A DNA stretch of 64,000 bases, taken from positions 558,001 to 622,000 of the forward strand of contig JAHGAU010000008.1 in the NCBI GenBank assembly GCA_019925105.1, written 5' to 3'. Positions within the stretch are counted from its first letter, which is position 1. Every line of letters starts with the position of its first letter. A program made the position numbers and the translations under genes. The notes under the pieces are model-generated. The model worked only from the letters and a program-made list of their open reading frames with translations, did no database searches and was not told the origin of the DNA. Source of the stretch: Niebla homalea. Taxonomy: Eukaryota > Ascomycota > Lecanoromycetes > Lecanorales > Ramalinaceae. Positions 48,624 to 60,205 of this stretch are shown here, one piece after another.

Positions 48624-50586
48624 ATGTCAAGCGAGATTTCGCCAGACACTCTGGCGATGTCAGCCCAGGCCTTGACGATTGAATCCCCTTGCTATGCCAA
48701 ATTCCTGACATGCGCCAATTTGACGACTGATGCTGATGGACAGCACAAAAATTGCACCATTGCACCGTCTTCGATCTGCAACAGATGCCATCTTGTCAAG
48801 GTGTGTACTCCTTGGGGCATTGACGAATCTTAAACGAGCGAAATGCATTGATACGTTGTCTAGTATTGCTCCAAGGATTGCCAAACGAAGCACTGGCCCC
48901 TCCATAAGAAAGATTGTAACCACCAGCTCCGAAAGGATGCCTGGATGCCAACATGGTATCAGGAGAATCGGGTGCCGGCCTTCGTAGGCGGCGGCAATTC
49001 GCTAATGCCTTTTGGAGATTTGAGGTACCTTTGGGGGAATGTGCCTACATATGATCTGCTTCGGCTTGAGCAGAATGAAGGGCTGGAGTATGACAAAGAC
49101 ATAAGCATTTGCTTCGCAGGTGAGCATGCACCTTTTCAGCATCCATCAAGGTCCCTTCAAGGCAGAAAATAACGATCTCCAGCTTCTGGAGATCTGCGTA
49201 ACGTGATCACTACGGTCAATAGCCTCCCTTCAACATACCAGAAGACATGCACAAGCATTCTCAATGACTACGATGGTGTAGTTGTGGCTCGAAATGTGAT
49301 TCTATTGCTGCTGGCTTTATACTTGAGCCCAGAGGAGGCACCTGAGGCAATGTTGCACGTCTGGTACTCTGCTCGTTTGACGCCAAAGATTGGTGGGGCG
49401 CTCCAGGAGAGGATTAGACCGATGGTGGCCGATGTCGTCAAGAAGATTCAACACAAGGATGAGATCACTGTTCTCTCTAAGACTTGGATCTCTGGCAAGG
49501 CTTCCGTCTCTGTACGCATGCTGAAATCCCAGTGGGCGTTGCTCCTGAAGATGCTTGAAGCCAGAATGACTTTGGAAAATACTGAAGAGAGGCGAAAGCA
49601 CGTCATGTTGAATAGAGGCCGCTTGGACATGCGCGAGCGAGTCTGGTACAATGCCACACTGGGTATGCGTCTGTGTGCATACAAATTTCGGGAGTCAGGA
49701 GTTCTCCTTCCGTTTGGGCACTGCCTTGACGATCACACGGTGCCGAATACGTAGGTCAACGCTCCCCTGAAGTAGTCCTAGAGGCTTCACTGATCTGAAT
49801 CGCCCTAGGACGCTGTTCGACCTTGATACTGGAGACTGGTTACAAAAGGATTCATCGACTGTGATCGATGGGTACGAATTTGGCCCCCTTCTTGAGTACG
49901 CGCAAGGTCACGTACCGAAGGACGACATCAATGGGCGACAATTCTGCTACATCCTTGATGTGCTCCGGAGATTCTGTACAAGAATGCAGGGATCGCCGTT
50001 GAAGTTTGTTTTGTATGAGGGTGACGCCGGGGCCCTGTCGTCGAAGATAAGTCGGACTCTCGAAGCGGAGAGATACTTCGACCGTATCGAGGTCTCAAAC
50101 ATTGCGGACACGCTCTACCTTGGTCTGGCGACAGTCCTTGGAAGCCTAGGTCCATTACTCAAGTGGTCCAGTGAGAACCGTCACGCTACTCTAATCACCC
50201 TCTTCATGAATGCAATACATGAAGTAGAGGACTTCCGGGGCGAGGCATGGCAGGCACAACAGGCGAAACCTCGTATGAAGAAGGTTATGGATATCCGGCC
50301 CCTTGATCTTCACCTTATGTTCGGCTATCATCCGAAAAAAGTCCAATGGGTCTTCGCCAAGGACATGATGAGTGATAATGATGAGATTTTTGAATTCTAT
50401 TGGACACAGCTGATTGACGCTCACAGCATCGCTGCCCGGTATGGAATGTGCGAGAGGAAGAAGAACAGGATAATTGACAAGTGGCCCGTATGTAAGCTTG
50501 CCGATCCAAAAGAGAGACTTGATTTGTTACTGCAATCTGGCCATTATGGTCGTGAGCGATATGTGGAGTGGATTCGAAAAGGCTGA
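48624..50586 (+). CDS. MYND zinc-finger protein with DUF4470-like region
   Basis: Exons 48624-48800, 48864-49119, 49183-49750 and 49809-50586 encode 592 residues; introns are 63, 63 and 58 bases. The N-terminal MYND finger spans about residues 25-80 and is completed only by splicing exon 1 to exon 2: CNRC, then YCSKDCQTKHW and HKKDC, giving the usual C..C, C...C and H...C zinc ligands. At about residue 140, CFAASGDLRNVITTVNSLP matches the start of the DUF4470 domain common in fungal MYND proteins. The rest (about 160-592) is a mainly helical region typical of these proteins. Function is unknown; MYND fingers usually bind proline-rich partners. A 20-base direct repeat occurs once upstream and once inside intron 1. 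Confidence 0.9.
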
Positions 50587-51064
50587 GATGAAAAGTAGTG
50601 GGCGTCCTGGGCGTCAACCATTTCCATAGTGTATCCTGGCTGAGATAGATGCTACTCCACATTAAGCAACATAATACGCAGCTTGGCTTTGAGAATTAAG
50701 ATGCACGCAATCCCTTGAAACATGCCCCCTCTTATGCTAAGCATGTTTGCATGGTTCCTGCACCTGGAAATCTTTGAATGGCCGTTGCTGAACCCCTCGC
50801 AGCCGTGCGAAGGCTTCGTGCTCCAGCAACAGCTATATGTTATAAGGGTGCAAAATCAATCACTGATGTAATGTGTCGTGACGACAGAAGGGGTAATGTT
50901 TTTGGAAGAGCTGTGGGAGCCAATCAAATTGTCTGTCACCAATGTCCGTTCACTGTGTTTAGCTTTGGACCGCGACCATGGCGGGCATCGAAAGCTAAAG
51001 GGACTTTGATAGATTCTCTTGCCGCTCGAGAGGGATGTCTGAAGAATGGATTTTGCCATGCTCC
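50587..51064. other. Intergenic region between convergent genes, nothing seen
   Basis: About 480 bases between the stops of the MYND gene and of the dynein subunit gene. Frames here overlap the end of the dynein gene on the wrong strand and show no family resemblance. Confidence 0.55.
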
Positions 51065-52880
51065 CTACTTCGCTCCTTCCTTTGGCGTACTCTTACTTGG
51101 CGTGCCACGTGGACTATTCGATTCACCCCTCTTCAACAAGCCCGAGAAGAAGGTTTGTAAAGCTTCATTTTGGGCCTTCATCTCTGGTGTCGACATGTTA
51201 GCCCCTTCTTTCTTACTCTGAGGCGTTCCTTCGCCTTCCCCATCCCGTTTTGCACTCCCCTCTCTCTTGGTTTGGTTCTGCAGCTTCCTGACTACGTCAT
51301 CAGCGTCGACTTGGATGCCGCCCATGTTTACTTGAACAGGACCGATCTGGTCTGACATGCGTTCGTGAGCTAATGTGGATGTTTGTCCTGTCGTCGAGTT
51401 GGACGACCGCTCATCTTCAGCGAGCAAACGTGTAAGGGTCTCTTGTTGTGTTGCAAGGAAAGATTGCATTGTTGGGACTGAGACCTCCACGCGAGGTTTT
51501 TGGTCTTCCGCGGAGTGCTTCTCTGCGTCTGGGTCGCTGATCGTAGATTCATATATGTAGACGGCAGTAGGCTGCTCATCATCGGGCTCGGAGCTATTAA
51601 ATGGTTCCACGGAGTCCTCCTCAGAATTTGGTAATTGGGATGTCGGTGCCCCGGAGATGTCGTCGCTCCATTTCCTGCTGATTCTTTCGACATCAAATCC
51701 TTCACGTAGCACTCGTATCTTGCCCCAAGAATCCCAAATAGGGGGCACAAGAACCTTGTCGCGGTCTATGACATTGTGCTTGAGAGCTTGCTTTTTCAGC
51801 ATGGAATATATACCTAGAGATGAATGAATGAGAGTTGGTAAAGAGTTCGGTGCGGAATTGGATGTGTAGATTAAAGAAGCACCGTCTGTCTGATCATCAG
51901 GACCGTTTTCAGCCCAGCGGAGAGAGAGTTCATACGCTTCATGAGTATTGTACGCAGGAACTGCAGTACGTAATCGAAATCCTCTTCCCGCCAATTCTGC
52001 TCGATCTCAAGGCTGTTGATCTTCTCGGACTGCGGAGCGGATCAGCTCTCCCTTATGACAGGTTGAAATTATACCGCCACCTACATTGTGGCAAACGACG
52101 CACAGTGGAAGACCGAGAGGCTCATCCCATTCCCCTTGGCTCAAGGGCAACGCAATATTCGGCTCGCCCCCCTCTGATTGAGTGGTCATGTCATATGATG
52201 ACAGACCTTTCCTCTTTTCCTGCCAATTTTTCATCATCCCCTCCAGCAATTCTTTGGCTTCGTTCGACAAATTTGCTGTGATGCTCCGGAACAGGATGAT
52301 CCAATCCCGAAGCTGTCGTATCCATGACCACGGCTCGTTCCAATCCAGTAGGATTACAAGGAGGCTTTCAGGTATTGATTGTGGCGTGAGTCGTGATCTT
52401 AGAAGAGGGGCGAAGGAGGGCGATGGCTGGGAAAGGAGGTAGATAGATAGTCGAGCGAGGATATCTGGAGCCGTTCATCAACCTTGATCAAGCGGCGTGC
52501 GCAACAGGAGAACGTACCTTCATGATCCGCATCAAGCACGTCTTGATACGTATACCCTAGGGCGAAGTCATTCGCTATATGCGCCTTCTTCTTGTGCCTA
52601 TCTTGGTGTCTTTTTGGTGCGTCTGAACTCAAGGTCCCCAAGAATTCTTTCTGCGTGTCTGGGGTCCCACCTGATTCCTTCTCTCAGTGGTGATTGACTT
52701 TGGATGGAGGGACGACCGACCCAGAACGATGAGGTTCTTCTCAGGCAGTTTTCTTCCGCTTGCAACGCTGTCGAGCATTGACGACCATATGCCCTTTTCA
52801 GCTTCATCCTTGCTCTTAGACCTACCATCGCTGCGGACGGCATAGGAGCCTGAGCTACGGGTAGCTGTTCTTCTATTCAT
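51065..52880 (-). CDS. Cytoplasmic dynein light intermediate chain
   Basis: Exons on the minus strand are 52880-52721, 52670-52518, 52464-52085, 52029-51936 and 51885-51065. They give 535 residues with every splice in phase and introns of 50-55 bases. The protein binds the dynein heavy chain and cargo adaptors. The Ras-like domain starts at about residue 40 (LPEKNLIVLGGTPDTQKEFL). It continues with FALGYTYQDVLDADHEDILA, LLVILLDWNEPWSWIRQLRD, LPLCVVCHN and HGASLIYTSNS, the normal DLIC order. The nucleotide-binding loop lacks a canonical GxxxxGK(S/T), as is usual in fungal members. The C-terminal 200 residues are mostly disordered, ending in a short helix (EMKAQNEALQTFFSGLLKR) that fits the adaptor-binding helix seen in animal DLIC. 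Needed for nuclear and organelle transport in hyphae. Confidence 0.95.
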
Positions 52881-53176
52881 AGCTGTAACGTCGAGACATA
52901 GAGGGACTTTGAAAATTGGTGGTATAACGCAATTGTCAGGATCTGCAAGTTGCTCAGAAAGCGTTGTATTTGAATCTTGCCAAAAAGAGACGCCCCACCA
53001 GCCTCTAACCCTATGCAGGTCTCTACAGAACCTTGGCTTTTCGAAACAAATATTTCGGTGAAGAACCGCGCATCTCCAACACCCTTCACCTCTTAACAAG
53101 CATTTACACTGGACTAAGTTTAGGGAGCTGCAGCATACGTTTGCAGCTACCCTACTCGAGATATTTTCCTCTCATC
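52881..53176. promoter_or_regulatory. Divergent promoter between dynein LIC and Ist3 genes
   Basis: 296 bases between two start codons pointing apart. No open frame that fits either gene. Both promoters must share this stretch. Confidence 0.55.
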
Positions 53177-53995
53177 ATGAACACCGTCCGCGAAATCGAG
53201 CGCCTCAACAAGCGCGAACTCGAAAATGCAGTGTAGGCATCCTCCCCTTCCCATCCCCCTTCCCTCTTCCTCCTTTTACCCTTCCGATCTCAGCCCTCTC
53301 ATTCTAATCCTCTCCCCCTAAGTCCCCCGGAAGCATCCTGGCACACGGACTACCGCGACACCGCCTACATCCACATCGGCGGGCTCCCCTTCACCTTGAC
53401 GGAAGGCGACATCCTGACCATCTTCTCCCAGTTCGGTGAGCCGACCTACCTGCACCTGGCCCGCGACAAGGACTCCGGGAAATCCCGCGGTTTCGGCTGG
53501 CTGAAGTATGAGGACCAGCGGTCCACGGATTTGGCGGTGGATAATCTGGGCGGGGCGACGGTGATGGGGAGGGTGGTGCGGGTGGATCATGCGAGGTATA
53601 AGAGGAAGGAAGGGGAGGATAGCGAGGAGGAGAGGAGGAGGGGGTTGAAAGGTGACGATGGGGGGGTGGAGAGTGAGGAAGAGGACGAGGGGGACGAGGG
53701 GAGAGGGGAGAGGGAAATGCTGAAGGAGGAAGTGGAGCTGGCGAAGTTGATTAGGGAGCATGACGAGGATGATCCGATGAAGGAATTCTTGGTGAGAGAG
53801 AAGAGGGACGAGGTGGAGAGGGCGGTGAGGAAGGCGGAGAAGAGAGAGGGGAGGCGGCATAAACACCATCATCGGCGGCATCGCAGGCATGAGAGATCCG
53901 ATAGGAATAGGAGCAGGAGTATGGGCAGCGAGGACTCTACGGAGAGGAGGAGAGAGCGGAGACATCATCATCGGAAGCGGTCGAGAAGTCCTTGA
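53177..53995 (+). CDS. IST3: U2 snRNP/RES-complex RNA-binding protein Ist3 (RBMX2-like)
   Basis: Exon 1 is 53177-53232 and exon 2 is 53323-53995, with a 90-base pyrimidine-rich intron; 242 residues. The N terminus MNTVREIERLNKRELENAVP, then PEASWHTDYRDTAYI, is the hallmark lead-in of Ist3/RBMX2. The RRM spans about residues 33-110, with RNP2 YIHIGGLP and RNP1 SRGFGWLKY, followed by DLAVDNLGGATVMGRVVRVD. The C terminus is acidic then strongly basic (HHRRHRRHERS and RS dipeptides), typical of spliceosomal proteins. In yeast Ist3 forms the RES complex with Bud13 and Pml1 and acts at complex B. The RNP1 tryptophan in place of the usual alanine/phenylalanine is a small oddity. It is divergent from dynein LIC and convergent with the septin gene. 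Confidence 0.96.
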
Positions 53996-54412
53996 AAATG
54001 TCGTAGGCTGCCCCATGGATGGTTTTCAATTATACGAGATCGCGGTTGGTCGCCGAGCAATGTCAAGCCGAAGACGACCTCTATCGGTGCTTTCAGGATG
54101 ATATTCCACAGAAGCATGTTCTCTCGACTTGTTCCTTATTATCGAAAATAGGGGACTACCACAGCACGAGGTGTCCGCATGGACACGCAAGGGAAGGGAG
54201 ATTTGCAGAGCCTAAAGACATCAATGTGGAGAAAAACAGTTGAGATGCTGATGAGATACTGATGAGATACGCGATAGGATTGCCATAAACAGTGTCGGAA
54301 GGTATTATTATATCTCCAAGGCATAGGCCAGGCATGCACCGTCAGTAAGCCGCCTTTCTGCACATTCGCTCCATTGCTCCATCTTCACCCGTCGCCAATG
54401 GTGAAAATTCTC
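53996..54412. other. Convergent intergenic region
   Basis: 417 bases between the Ist3 stop and the septin stop. A direct repeat of TGATGAGATAC occurs twice near 54250. No gene seen. Confidence 0.55.
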
Positions 54413-55827
54413 TCACATAGTCCCATTTGCATCGTCCATGACCGTGCTCTGCTCCCTCGTCATCCGTCCTTCAGCCTCTCTCAACTGACTCTCCCGCGCC
54501 AATAGCTCCTGCCTCTTCTCATTGATCTCGCGCTGTACCTTAATTTCAATCTCACGCAGCTTCTCTTCTTCGCGGCGGAGCTGCTCTTCCTTGAGGCGCA
54601 CAGATTGAGACGCCAAATCTTCAGGGTTCATGGAGGAGTCGCTGCGAACTCGATGTCAGCTATGGGCGAGGAAGTGTTACCCCAGTTCATCACTTACACA
54701 GACGCGCCTCCTTCAACACTCTTGCTCAACTTCTCGGTACGGTAATTTTCATATAGGAAGTCATGGGTGATCTCCTTCAGATCTGCGAGATGACTGTGCA
54801 GTAGCGCACTCTTGATGGCGAGGAAATCCGAATGTCGGGGATTGTCAATTTCAACCACGCCCCAAGGGTATGATCGCGCCCTCACTTTTCGCCCACCAAT
54901 GTCGACTGCTTCTTCTGAACCGACAATGGCAAAGGGCATCAGACCACGAAGCTCAGCGTTCTCCTCGACGGTATCCTCATCGTCCTCTTCAATATCATAC
55001 GGGAAGTTGTATACGGGGATGCGGTAATGCTCAATGTCTTCCATGACTAGCTTCTTGGACTCGGCCAGCTCAGCCGGCGTGAGGGAGTCTGCTTTGCCGA
55101 TGACGGGAATGACGTTGACGCGAGGAGAGAGGCGCTTCATGAGCTCAATGTCGAGTTCGCGAAGGCTGTCACAATGATCAGCAGTGAATGGATAGGACAA
55201 GAGGGTAGTCATTACCCGTGGCCAGTAGGTGTTATGAAGTAGAGTAGGGCATGTACACGATTGTCCCTGAACCGAGGATTACGCTTGATGCGAGACTCTT
55301 CTGCAAGGATGTCATCGTATTGGCGCTCGAGATGTCCCACGATTTCCGAGAAGCTAAGGTTCGCCCGTTAGTGTTATGTATATGGGCAATTGTCAATCAA
55401 CTCACCTGGCCTCGTTGTCGATCTGATCGCCAAATCCGGGGGTATCGACAATTGTCAAGGATATCCGTGTACCTTCTTCGTCCAATTCCAGCTCTAGGCC
55501 GTTGTTAGTGACATGTATGGAGAGCCAGCAAGATAGAGTATAACCAACCGACGGTGATAGGCTTGATTCGGACCCCCTCCTCGAGATGTGCACTGGTCGG
55601 ATCATCTGAATCTTTGCCTGCCAACACTCGCTTTCCGCATAAGGTATTCACGAAGGTTGTACGCCCTACGCCACAACGTTAGCTGTTGCAACCGCCCGCC
55701 AATTGATCCATCTGTCGGGCATACCAGTTCCTGAAGCCCCACAGACCATCAAACAAAACTGGATACCCTTCTTGACATTCTTCTTTCTGCGCGTCTTGAT
55801 CTGTTCATAGGCCAGGTCAATATACAT
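54413..55827 (-). CDS. CDC11: Septin, Cdc11/AspA type
   Basis: Exons on the minus strand are 55827-55725, 55665-55549, 55493-55406, 55353-55216, 55165-54698 and 54641-54413: 380 residues, all junctions in phase, introns 50-59 bases. Septins polymerise into rods and rings at septa and hyphal tips. The polybasic KTRRKKNVKK precedes a GTPase domain with P-loop GASGTGRT, switch DTPGFGD, and specificity motif GKADSL (AKAD type). The C-terminal coiled coil is intact (VRLKEEQLRREEEKLREIEI onward). Cdc11 features are EESRIKRNPRFRDNRVH after the switch and YNFPYDIEEDDED. The P-loop has T-G-R-T in place of G-K-T/S, also seen in Cdc11 orthologues, which are weak or inactive GTPases. The first eight residues (MYIDLAYE) are unlike the family, so the true first exon may be further upstream. 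Confidence 0.93.
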
Positions 55828-56277
55828 GGCCTTGAGTCCAAGCTATCAAGGAGCAGACAGCGTACCGAAGCAAGATTGGCAGACATTTGGACTGATGGAA
55901 GCAGGTGATGTATGGTCAATGGGTCGTAGTTTCCTTTGTAATGTAAGGTGTCTCTGCTTCTTCAAAACACCTTTGCTTTCAAGATTTCAGAAATTTGAGT
56001 TGCTAAAGGGGGCTCAGGCTTGGCAGGACGAGAGGTCTGCAAAAGGGTTAGCGTGGCAGCCAAATTATGCGACCCCGCGTGCGTTATGACCCTTTTTAGA
56101 AGTGTTGATCTGCTCCCTGATATTGATTAATAACTATACATGGTGACCTCGTAACTGGACAACATGGGAGACTGAGGTCACGCTCATGGTGGCGGCGCGC
56201 TGTGTGCCTCTGCTATCGTCGCAATGATTCCGATTGTCATTGCAGTTGACATTCATGCTCGTTGATCTACGTCCAAC
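55828..56277. promoter_or_regulatory. Divergent upstream region, septin and PROPPIN genes
   Basis: 450 bases between the two predicted starts. It may contain a small first exon of the septin gene, since the predicted septin N terminus is atypical. No other feature supported. Confidence 0.5.
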
Positions 56278-57514
56278 ATGAATACACGACCTGCTATAGA
56301 CGAGTCCACGGGACCGGTGTCTCTTTCAGTCGCCTTCAATCAGGATGCCAGCTGCTTCTCCGTTGGTCTTGATACAGGCTTCTGTGTTTTCAACTCGGAG
56401 CCCTGCGAGCTGAGAGTCTCCCGTGATTTCAATGCTGGTATAGGATCAGTCGAGATGCTTGACCGGGCCAATTTCATCGCATTGGTAGGTGGGGGGAGAC
56501 AGCCCAAATTCCCTCAAAACAAGGTCGGTGCGAATGTTCCCCGAGGTGCAAGCAGACAAAGTTATTCACGTCACTTTGTAGGTCATCATCTGGGATGACC
56601 ACAAGTCGCAGGCAGTCATAACTCTCGAATTCCGCTCACCAGTCCAAAGAGTCCGACTGTCCAGAACACGCATCATCGTCTCCCTGTATAACAGTGTCCA
56701 TCTCTATGCTTTCTCCTCTCCGCCCCAGAAGCTATCGGTGTTCGAGACGGCCGACAACCCTCTGGGTCTGTGCTGCTTAGGCGCAAGGATAATCGCATTT
56801 CCAGGTCGCACACCTGGGCAAGTCCAGCTGGTGGAGCTCAACACAGGGAACGTCAGCATCATTCCAGCTCACGCTACGCCTCTACGTGCAATGGAATTGA
56901 GCCCAAACGGGGAGATCTTGGCCACAGCAAGTGAGACAGGAACATTGATCAGGATATTCTCGACCAGCAATTGCGCGCGTACAGGGGAACTGCGCAGAGG
57001 GGTCGATCATGCTGAAATTCTTTCCATAGCCATTTCCCCCACCAACAATCTTCTAGCAGTCACATCAGACAAAGCCACCCTTCACATTTTCGATTTGCCT
57101 CCGATATCAGCCCATTCCCGCAATAGCTCTAACAAGTCCAACCACCTACATCGGAACTCGAACAGCTTCTCTAGCAATGGAAATGCAGGTGACAACGAGA
57201 AACACAAATGGGGAGTGTTGGGCAGGATACCTCTCATGCCTAGGGTTTTCTCAGATGTCTATTCATTCGCCTCGGCCCACTTTGAGATCGAGGACAAGCC
57301 TCAACCTGATCCAGGAGGAAGTAAGACCTTACCGATACCGGGAATACCCGGCGGAAAGCCAAAGAAGGGGGTCGTTGGTTGGAAGGACGAATACACAATC
57401 CTTGTTGTTGGCTCGGGGAGAGACGGTAGATGGGAAAAGTTCATCCTTGGCGAGGCCGAGGATGGGAGAAGACTTCTAGTCCGGAATGGCTGGAAACGAT
57501 ATCTGGGCAGTTGA
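56278..57514 (+). CDS. PROPPIN, Hsv2/Atg18-family phosphoinositide-binding beta-propeller
   Basis: Exons 56278-56523 and 56582-57514 (intron 58 bases) encode 392 residues. The seven-bladed propeller begins SLSVAFNQDASCFSVGLDTG. Blade 2 crosses the splice (LVGGGRQPKFPQNK, then VIIWDDHKSQAV). The phosphoinositide-binding motif is LRRG (GELRRGVDHAEI), the Hsv2-type form of FRRG, followed by LSIAISPTNNLLAVTSDKAT. A Ser/Asn-rich loop of about 35 residues is the usual membrane-inserting or disordered 6CD loop. Blade 7 includes VFSDVYSFASAHFE. PROPPINs bind PI3P and PI(3,5)P2 on endosomes, vacuole and autophagosomal membranes. Family members are Atg18, Atg21 and Hsv2; length and N terminus fit Hsv2 (SVP1-like protein 2) best, but Atg18 cannot be excluded without a tree. 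Confidence 0.93.
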
Positions 57515-57916
57515 ACCCAACTGCTTCGACATTTGGTTGATTACATGCCCGGTACCATGCTTTTACTGATTTTGTAGCTAGCGTGGCGTGTGGCGCGCAT
57601 ACATGGGGAAGACAGGAACCCTTGCGGACTTACCGAGATACACGCGATGATTAATCGCAGCAATACCTTAGCTTTATGCTCTGCTTTGATGGACGTTCTT
57701 CGCCAATGTCATTGTCCTCCTGTTTGTTGCAAAATTTGGTTCTGCCTCAAGGGTGCCATGCGTCAGCATAGTGTGGTCCAGCCTATTTCTTGAAAGCAAA
57801 AGAGCGCTCTCCCAACTCATAAAGAGGAGGCTCCTTCTCACTATCTGAGAGCTTACGACACTCTTGAGACTCTCGACACTGCAAGCTCGAACGCAAAGAC
57901 GGGAGCTCGAATCATC
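57515..57916. other. Intergenic, promoter of the F-box gene
   Basis: 402 bases between PROPPIN stop and F-box start. A 67-codon frame at 57590-57793 lacks any recognisable feature and is treated as accidental. Confidence 0.55.
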
Positions 57917-59098
57917 ATGTTGGATAGTCTCCCTTTTGAGCTTCTTTATGCTGTGCTCTCATATCTAACGCCGTCCGACTGTCCGAATCTGATGAGAACA
58001 GGCCGTCGTTATCATGGTATCGTTCAACCTGAGCTGTGGCTCAAGACCCTGCCGTCTTTCGTGGCCACCAAGGCGGATTTCACCAATCCTAGGGCAGATC
58101 AAAGAGCGCGGGTAGTCGAGTATTTGTTCGCTCCTGCGGTATATGATGCGTCTCGATACATGTGTCAACAGTGTGTGCTTCGAGAGATGTCGGCTCTCAA
58201 CCCGGTGGCGACGATAACCTCATTGAGTATCAACCTTGCAGGTATTGCAAGCCATAGATCATGGCCTGCAGTCCAGCAGTGTCTCACAGTCCCCAACCTT
58301 CAGATGCTGCTTATCAGAGGGCTATCCTTGGATCCAAATAATAAGTTCTTCCTGGACATTGGAGCGAATGCGTTGAATCTACGATCCCTGAGCATAATGA
58401 ATTGCGCAGCTTCGGACAACGATCCAGATATTCCTTGGATCTTTGTCCGAATGCTCCGCTCCATATCCTACCTCAACCATTTCACCATCGAAATGGCCTC
58501 ATATTCCCAACAGAATATCGATCAGATTCTTACAGGTCTTCGAAGCCACCAAGAAACGCTGGAACACCTGGTCATTGCAAGCATACCAGGTGAGAACCTG
58601 CAAAAGACGATATATCGTCCCATCAATCTTCAACATTTTACTTCTGTGTCTTCGCTTGCCTTGCCAGTGGCATTCCTCTACTGGGACTTCTTATCTGACC
58701 GAGCAGTCTTCACTCGTCTACCCAACCGGCTTGAGCGCTTGCAACTGCAGTTTCACAATCCGAGATTAGAGTGGGGCAGCGACTATCCAGAGCATCGCGC
58801 TCGGACCCTCATGCAATCCCTGGAGACGTTCACCGAATGTGCGGATGAATTTTGCCCAGCCTTGGAGAATATCTGGTGGTGGTACCCATTATTGAGTCAG
58901 CACGACTCATGGATGAGCGAGCCAAAGCAGGGTGATGGCGATAATGATGAAATCTACCAGAGCTTGAGAGAACTAGTACAGCAGCCAGCGGCGATTGCGA
59001 AAAGCTTTGCTATGAAGGGCATCCAATATGAGTGCATCTCCTCCAGAAGGCTTACGGAGACACCCCTCGGGCAATGCGACTCGCCACGCGCTGCGTAG
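57917..59098 (+). CDS. F-box protein, 393 residues
   Basis: Single exon. The N terminus is an F-box (residues about 3-42): LPFELLYAVLSYLTPSDCPN, then LMRTGRRYHGIVQPELW. It should dock on Skp1 in an SCF ubiquitin ligase. The remainder has irregular leucine-rich stretches, for example LSIMNC, LERLQLQFHNPRLEW and IWWWYP, fitting a degenerate leucine-rich substrate-recognition region. The substrate is unknown. Such genes are amplified and fast-evolving in filamentous ascomycetes. The sequence at 60.2-61.5 kb is a decayed relative. Confidence 0.85.
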   Translation: MLDSLPFELLYAVLSYLTPSDCPNLMRTGRRYHGIVQPELWLKTLPSFVATKADFTNPRADQRARVVEYLFAPAVYDASRYMCQQCVLREMSALNPVATITSLSINLAGIASHRSWPAVQQCLTVPNLQMLLIRGLSLDPNNKFFLDIGANALNLRSLSIMNCAASDNDPDIPWIFVRMLRSISYLNHFTIEMASYSQQNIDQILTGLRSHQETLEHLVIASIPGENLQKTIYRPINLQHFTSVSSLALPVAFLYWDFLSDRAVFTRLPNRLERLQLQFHNPRLEWGSDYPEHRARTLMQSLETFTECADEFCPALENIWWWYPLLSQHDSWMSEPKQGDGDNDEIYQSLRELVQQPAAIAKSFAMKGIQYECISSRRLTETPLGQCDSPRAA

Positions 59099-60205
59099 TG
59101 ATAGGCTTCCATTCACTTCGTCATAGAAATGACAGCATACTCTGGACAGTATGGGGTGCACTTACAAGCTTCAAATGACGAACGCCTTGTCTGTTTAAGA
59201 TGACTAGTGCAACAAGGCAGGCTAGTACAACATGGGTTCTACCGCTACATGTGAAAACTGCTAATTTCCCGGAAACGGATAAGCAGCTCTGGGGAAACCG
59301 GAGATCGTGACCCCCCCCTTTAACTTCTCCTACTGAACTAGACCACGATTTTCAATTTTTGGACAGAACAATGAAGACTGAGTCTCTACCCAAAATCTCA
59401 ATATGGTCATCGCAAAGTCTTTTGGAGAGGCGAAAACCATGCCTGGAGGGTAAGTGCGAGCATTTAGTAAGTATAAAAGAAGGACCGAAATTGTCAAATG
59501 CTCCTGATAGCGGCAGCATGTTCTAGAGACCGGCCTTACTATGTGTCGCGGCTTTGTCAAAAACTTCGTAAGTTGTACGAACAGAAGGCGACTGCTTGCT
59601 ACCAATAGACCTTATTTATCGTGAGCTGCACGTCCATGTCCAGACAACGCAGCGGCCTTCAAGACTCGCAAATGAGATATAAAAGCCTAGTGGCACAAGC
59701 CTACGAGTGGCAAACTTGACGCACGCCCGCGTTCGCTGTGTTCGTTGGGATCACTCGCCTTCCTCAATGCTTGGCAATGATCGGCACGCGTTATCGTCCA
59801 TGGTAGACTCACAGCAAATCAGATATTCGTTTTTTGAGCCATTTATATTATCTCATACGGAAAATAATTCCATGCAATAAAGGCGTTACCTTGTCCAGGA
59901 CTCCTGCCCTTACTCAATTTCCATCCAGCTCCCAGCACTCTGCAATTAGAAAGGTAGTCTCAAGATGGCGGGCCGGTACGGAACCAAGGTCTTCAACCCT
60001 ACAGTCGCATGTATCTTATTTTACACGGTGGACCGCTATCCGCTATATCGGATGAAAGAGCAGCGTCATACACCAGGACCCAGAATTGGAGAGCCGAGCC
60101 CAATTTTGTTAATTTGTCAAGTCTTCTACCGCCCTAGACGTCGCTTATTCTTTCGTACAGTCCTATATTGATACATCATTGATTGCAAAACACTACCGGT
60201 CATGA
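59099..60205. other. 1.1 kb intergenic, nothing supported
   Basis: Short frames only, none with family resemblance. A run of C at about 59311-59317. If the next gene is intact, its first exon with the F-box should lie here, but I could not find one on the plus strand. Confidence 0.5.

Noticed and set aside
53318..54016. Minus-strand 232-codon Pro/Leu-rich frame
   Set aside because: Antisense shadow of the Ist3 exon, whose RRM is unambiguous on the plus strand.
59834..60171. Upstream exon of the decayed F-box relative
   Set aside because: No F-box motif or in-phase splice connection found; the frames there show no family resemblance.
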